Shown here one piece after another: positions 6,412 to 8,996 of a stretch of 8,996 nt of DNA. The notes beneath the pieces are model-generated. The model searched no databases. It was given only the letters and a program-made list of their open reading frames with translations, and was not told where the DNA came from. A program made the translations under genes and the position numbers. The stretch is taken from contig JBDSJC010000130.1 in assembly GCA_039917655.1 (NCBI GenBank), positions 1 to 8,996 on the forward strand. The letters are read 5' to 3'. The DNA is from PNKC01 sp039917655 (GTDB lineage: Bacteria; Chloroflexota; Dehalococcoidia; Tepidiformales; Tepidiformaceae). Within the stretch, counting starts at the first letter, position 1. Every line of letters starts with the position of its first letter.

Positions 6412-7083
6412 TCAACTCTCCGGGGGGCGATTCACGCCGCGCCGGATGGCAAAGGTGGCCGCTTCCACGCGCCGCGTCAAGCCCAGCTTGCTCAGGATGT
6501 CGCTGACATGGTGCTTCACCGTCTTCTCCGAAAGGAACATCGCCTCCCCGATCTCGCGGTTCGTCATCCCTTCGGCAATGTGCTCCAGCACCTGTAGTTC
6601 GCGCTCACTCAGTTGCTGGGCCATGCGGTCCTCTTCGCTGACCACGTTTCCACGGCGGATTTGCTCGATCACCGCCGCTGAACTCGCCGGATCGAGCGTC
6701 TTCCCTCCACGCCCCACGGTGCGCATCGCATCCACCAGTTCGGCCGCCTTCACGTCCTTGAGCATGAAGCCGCTCGCCCCCGCCACGATCGCCGCCATCA
6801 CCGCCTTCTCGTCGGCGTAGGAGGTAAGCATCAGGACGTTCGTCTGCGGCGACGCCTGGCGAATCTCGCGGCACGCTTCGATCCCGTTCAGCCCAGGCAT
6901 CCGCACATCGAGCACCGCCAGTTCCGGCTTCAGCCGCTTCGCTTCCCGCACGGCCTCCTTGCCGTCCCGCGCTTCGCCCACCACCGTAAATTCCGGGTGC
7001 CCGCGCAAGGCCGCCTTCAGGCCGGAACGGACGATATCGTGGTCGTCGGCTAACAGTACGTGGATCAGTTCAGGTTCAGTCAT
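6412..7083 (-). CDS. NarL/DevR-type response regulator (LuxR-family DNA-binding)
   Basis: A 223-residue transcription regulator. The receiver domain (about 6-122) has the acidic pair D13/D14, the phospho-acceptor D59, T87 or S88 of the switch region and the conserved K109. A linker leads to a LuxR-type helix-turn-helix (about 156-215), with LSERELQVLEHIAEGMTN and EIGEAMFLSEKTVKHHVS (158-194), then the RRVEAATFAIRR end that recalls the DevR/DosR group. It should be phosphorylated by the upstream kinase and bind promoters as a dimer. ATG 7083 is chosen for GGAGGAG at 7086-7092; the frame is open back to 7137 but the extra residues only repeat the kinase coding region in another frame. The start overlaps the kinase stop in ATGACTGA, an 8-nt overlap that suggests translational coupling. 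No target genes are known; neighbours are candidates only. Confidence 0.95.
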   Translation of the reverse strand: MTEPELIHVLLADDHDIVRSGLKAALRGHPEFTVVGEARDGKEAVREAKRLKPELAVLDVRMPGLNGIEACREIRQASPQTNVLMLTSYADEKAVMAAIVAGASGFMLKDVKAAELVDAMRTVGRGGKTLDPASSAAVIEQIRRGNVVSEEDRMAQQLSERELQVLEHIAEGMTNREIGEAMFLSEKTVKHHVSDILSKLGLTRRVEAATFAIRRGVNRPPES

Positions 7084-8233
7084 CACTCCTCCGAGGCAGC
7101 GAAACGCGCACCGTGGTCCCCATGCCCGGGATACCAAGGATAGTCAATTCGGCGTTAAGCCGCTCCGCGCGAGTACGCATGGTGACTGTACCAAGGCCGC
7201 TGCGCACATTCGCCTGGTCGAACCCCACACCGTTGTCCTGCACCGTTAGCGAGGTAGCGTCCGCCGTCTGCCGCAGGTCCACGGCGACCTTGGTGGGGCA
7301 TCCGTGGCGGATGGCGTTGCTCAGCGCCTCGCGGGCGATGAACAGCAGGTCCTCGGAATCGCGGGCGGTCAACTCCTGGAGCGCCGCCGCGGTGATGTTC
7401 ACCACCGCATCCGTGCCGGGCGGCACCAGCTGGCGGATGACGAAGGCGATGTCCCGCGAAAGTTCCGGCTGGGCGAGCGGCGATTCCGCTTCGAGCATCG
7501 TGATATACCCACGGATGTCCGAAATCAGGTCATTGATCCGTTCAACGCTCGTGCGGATGACGTCACTCAACTCACTAACCACTGCCGAATTCGCCGTGGC
7601 GTCCAGTTCCAGGCCCAGGGCGTAGAGCGATTGGATCGTACCGTCGTGCAGGTCATGGGCAATGCGCACCCGTTCTTCGAGCAAAAACACCCGTCCACTT
7701 CGCTCCCGGTGCATCGCCGAAGCGACGCTCACCGCCGCCTGCAGGCTGAGCACGGCGGCGGCCGCTTCGTCGGCGTCATCGAACGGCGGCCGGCCGGGCG
7801 AACGGGTCATGTACAGGGAACCGATCGTCCGTCCAGCCGCCCGGATCGGGACGCCGAGGAAGGCGTCCATGTCCGGATGCGCCGCGGGCCACCCCGAAGA
7901 GGCCGGGTGCTCGCGTAATCGGTCCAGGCGGATCGGGGTGGCGTGGCGCGCCAGTTCGCCCAATAACCCCTTGCCGGAGGGCGGGCTGCCCAGCCGCCGC
8001 GCCTGCTCTTCGCTCATACCCGTATAAATGAACCGCGTCAGCTGTCCGTCCTCGTCGAACGTCGAGATCGCCGCGAAGTCCGCGCCAGTCACTGTTTGTG
8101 AACGCACGGCGAGGCTCTGTAGGACCTCACCGAGGTCCGAGGCGTTCATCAGCACCTCGCTCGTGGTCGCCATTTCAGCGAGTCGCCTCGCGATCTCGAA
8201 CGCGTCTCGTGTCGTCTCACTCGTAGTCACCAC
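7076..8233 (-). CDS. Cytosolic GAF-domain sensor histidine kinase (DevS-like, HisKA_3)
   Basis: A 385-residue kinase without transmembrane segments or signal peptide. Residues about 30-172 form one GAF domain, with FLGVPIRAAGRTIGSLYM (125-142) near its end. The dimerisation and phospho-acceptor part has RIAHDLHDGTIQ (190-201), where His196 is the likely phosphorylated residue and the H-D-x3-Q pattern also fits phosphatase activity. The ATPase domain (about 288-381) has the N-box Asn306, the DNGVGFD box (333-339) and GMGTT (370-374). It should pass phosphate to the overlapping downstream regulator. DevS/DosT kinases have two GAF domains, the first binding heme; here only one is present and its ligand cannot be told. 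The start is GTG 8233, or possibly the next codon GTG 8230; no other usual start lies upstream before a stop, and the ribosome-binding site is weak. Confidence 0.93.
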   Translation of the reverse strand: MVTTSETTRDAFEIARRLAEMATTSEVLMNASDLGEVLQSLAVRSQTVTGADFAAISTFDEDGQLTRFIYTGMSEEQARRLGSPPSGKGLLGELARHATPIRLDRLREHPASSGWPAAHPDMDAFLGVPIRAAGRTIGSLYMTRSPGRPPFDDADEAAAAVLSLQAAVSVASAMHRERSGRVFLLEERVRIAHDLHDGTIQSLYALGLELDATANSAVVSELSDVIRTSVERINDLISDIRGYITMLEAESPLAQPELSRDIAFVIRQLVPPGTDAVVNITAAALQELTARDSEDLLFIAREALSNAIRHGCPTKVAVDLRQTADATSLTVQDNGVGFDQANVRSGLGTVTMRTRAERLNAELTILGIPGMGTTVRVSLPRRSDD

Positions 8234-8342
8234 CCCATCGTACGTCAGCGGGGCCTCAAAACGAGGGACGGACGATCGGCCCCAGGATCATCGCCCTTCG
8301 TCCATCGAAGTCCTGCCGCCGCGGGCGCACCATCAGCGGTGA
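8234..8342. promoter_or_regulatory. Divergent promoter region between kinase and receiver-like genes
   Basis: These 109 bp must hold signals for both divergent genes unless they are transcribed from elsewhere. An inverted repeat GGGGCC (8250-8255) and GGCCCC (8278-8283) spans the AT-richer CTCAAAACGA. No clear -35/-10 pair is visible on either strand, and it does not match the DosR-type box. Confidence 0.3.
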
Positions 8343-8702
8343 ATGATTGACATTGGGGTCCACGTCGTAGTTCGAGACGCTTCCTTGCGAGAAGCTCTGG
8401 TGACCCGCATCACGCGCGCGCCGGGGTTCTACGTCGCACAGCAGCAGGCCAGCTTCACCGGCCTCGCCCCCGGTGACCTCGTACTGACGACTACCACTGA
8501 CTGTTCGCTCCAGCAGTGCGCCGAACAGACTCGCGGCGGTGTCAAGGTGGTTCTCCTTGCCCCCGTCCTGCGCGAAGCAGAGCGCGCTAGCTATGCACTC
8601 GCCGGCGGCCGCTACATCCCCATGCTCGTGGACACGCGGCAGCTGTTCGAAGCGCTGGCCGGGGCTTCACGCGGAGAACGCTCGCCCATCGCCGGCGCAT
8701 GA
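8343..8702 (+). CDS. Small protein resembling a degenerate receiver domain
   Basis: A 119-residue cytosolic protein with no signal peptide or membrane helix. Its predicted strand-helix order resembles a CheY-type receiver: strand GVHVVV (5-10), helix about 14-25, strand around 29-33, strand DLVLTT (45-50), strand VKVVLLA (67-73), helix about 77-87, GGRYIPM (88-94), helix about 97-107. The expected phospho-acceptor Asp after the third strand is Thr (position 49 or 50), the acidic pair is missing and the conserved Lys before the last strand is not seen. If the reading is right, this is a pseudo-receiver that cannot be phosphorylated. It is divergent from the kinase gene across a 109-bp gap, so it may be linked to that system. 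No family recognised with confidence; ATG 8343 lacks a strong ribosome-binding site. Confidence 0.6.
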   Translation: MIDIGVHVVVRDASLREALVTRITRAPGFYVAQQQASFTGLAPGDLVLTTTTDCSLQQCAEQTRGGVKVVLLAPVLREAERASYALAGGRYIPMLVDTRQLFEALAGASRGERSPIAGA

Positions 8703-8728
8703 ATCGTGCACAGTTGCGCAAGAGGGTA

Positions 8729-8775
8729 CGAACCCACGAAACGGCCGCGCCTCTCCCGAACCGCGTTCGGGTTCG
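8729..8775. promoter_or_regulatory. Overlapping inverted repeats upstream of the P450 gene
   Basis: CCCGAAC (8755-8761) and GTTCGGG (8765-8771) form a perfect 7-bp stem with a CGC loop. CGAACCC (8729-8735) is also the reverse complement of GGGTTCG (8769-8775), so two alternative pairings share the GTTCGGGTTCG block. GGGT/ACCC (8724-8735) adds a small 4-bp hairpin. No T-tract follows, so I favour an operator for a dimeric regulator, or an RNA switch-like element, over a terminator; a terminator of the receiver-like gene remains possible. The nearby TATGCT (8777-8782) could be a -10 element. Confidence 0.45.
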
Positions 8776-8812
8776 CTATGCTGATGAGCATCCTGCGATT
8801 CCGGTGTCCACA

Positions 8813-8996
8813 ATGACTGACCAGCCCACCACCTCCCCCGTTCCCAACGGGCTCGCCCTCAGCCCCCGTAACCCCGACTACCAGAAGGACCCATTCACAC
8901 TGCTCGATGAGGTGCGCGAGGCTGGCCGCATTCAGCACGACCCGTTGCTCGGGCGCTACATCGTCTCCCGTTACGAAGACGTCCACGCGATCCTTA
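8813..8996 (+). CDS. Cytochrome P450, N-terminal fragment (continues beyond window)
   Basis: ATG 8813 opens a frame of 61 complete codons cut by the right edge. The sequence fits the start of a soluble bacterial P450: a short Pro/Thr-rich leader, NPDYQKDPFTLLDEVREAG (20-38), then GRYIVSRYEDVHAIL (47-61), the usual first strand and B-helix approach of class I enzymes. There is no membrane anchor, so it should be cytosolic and need ferredoxin-type redox partners (family knowledge). The heme-binding Cys motif lies beyond the window, so activity and substrate cannot be judged. The ribosome-binding site is weak; an in-frame GTG at 8804 is an alternative. The opposite-strand frame at 8612-8986 is a shadow. 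The palindromic region just upstream may control it. Confidence 0.85.
   Translation, partial: MTDQPTTSPVPNGLALSPRNPDYQKDPFTLLDEVREAGRIQHDPLLGRYIVSRYEDVHAIL

Noticed and set aside
7084..7137. Upstream in-frame start for the response regulator
   Set aside because: It would add 18 residues from within the kinase coding region without receiver homology. The ATG at 7083 has an excellent ribosome-binding site and places the receiver at the usual distance from the N-terminus.
8255..8290. Possible DosR-type operator near the kinase gene
   Set aside because: GGGAC followed by GGCCCC occurs, but the spacing is too wide for the known DosR box and the central bases do not fit.

Overview
The window is high-GC, gene-dense bacterial DNA with short intergenic gaps. 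I see no rRNA, tRNA, CRISPR array or insertion sequence. The organism cannot be fixed from the sequence. A DevS/DevR-like sensor-regulator pair, a Tat-exported two-domain copper oxidase, a soluble cytochrome P450 and a surface protein with a Pro-rich stalk and a PSTGD-type C-terminus together suggest a high-GC Gram-positive or a monoderm Chloroflexota-like bacterium. This is inference.

Left part (1-2344, minus strand): two exported proteins of unknown function. The first is long, has a signal peptide and runs off the left edge. The second is short, with a signal peptide, a beta-rich region, a Pro/Thr stalk, an APSTGD motif, a transmembrane helix and a basic tail, so it looks anchored at the cell surface. 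A strong hairpin separates them, so they are probably separate transcripts.

Middle part (2405-5532, plus strand): a membrane acyltransferase of the acyltransferase-3 family, preceded by a 21-codon leader ORF with a good ribosome-binding site; a stand-alone PAS-domain protein; and a Tat-signal, lipobox-bearing two-domain multicopper oxidase.

Right part (5553-8233, minus strand): a probable operon reading right to left. It encodes a cytosolic GAF histidine kinase, a NarL/DevR-type response regulator whose start overlaps the kinase stop by 8 nt, and a GNAT-SnoaL-like fusion protein 37 bp further on. The operon converges on the multicopper oxidase gene with a 20 bp gap.

Right edge (8343-8996, plus strand): a small protein resembling a degenerate receiver domain, divergent from the kinase gene, then the first 61 codons of a cytochrome P450, preceded by a region of overlapping inverted repeats. 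The kinase, regulator and receiver-like protein form a plausible signalling cluster. The oxidase, PAS protein and P450 hint at redox or oxygen-related physiology, but no regulatory link is shown directly.
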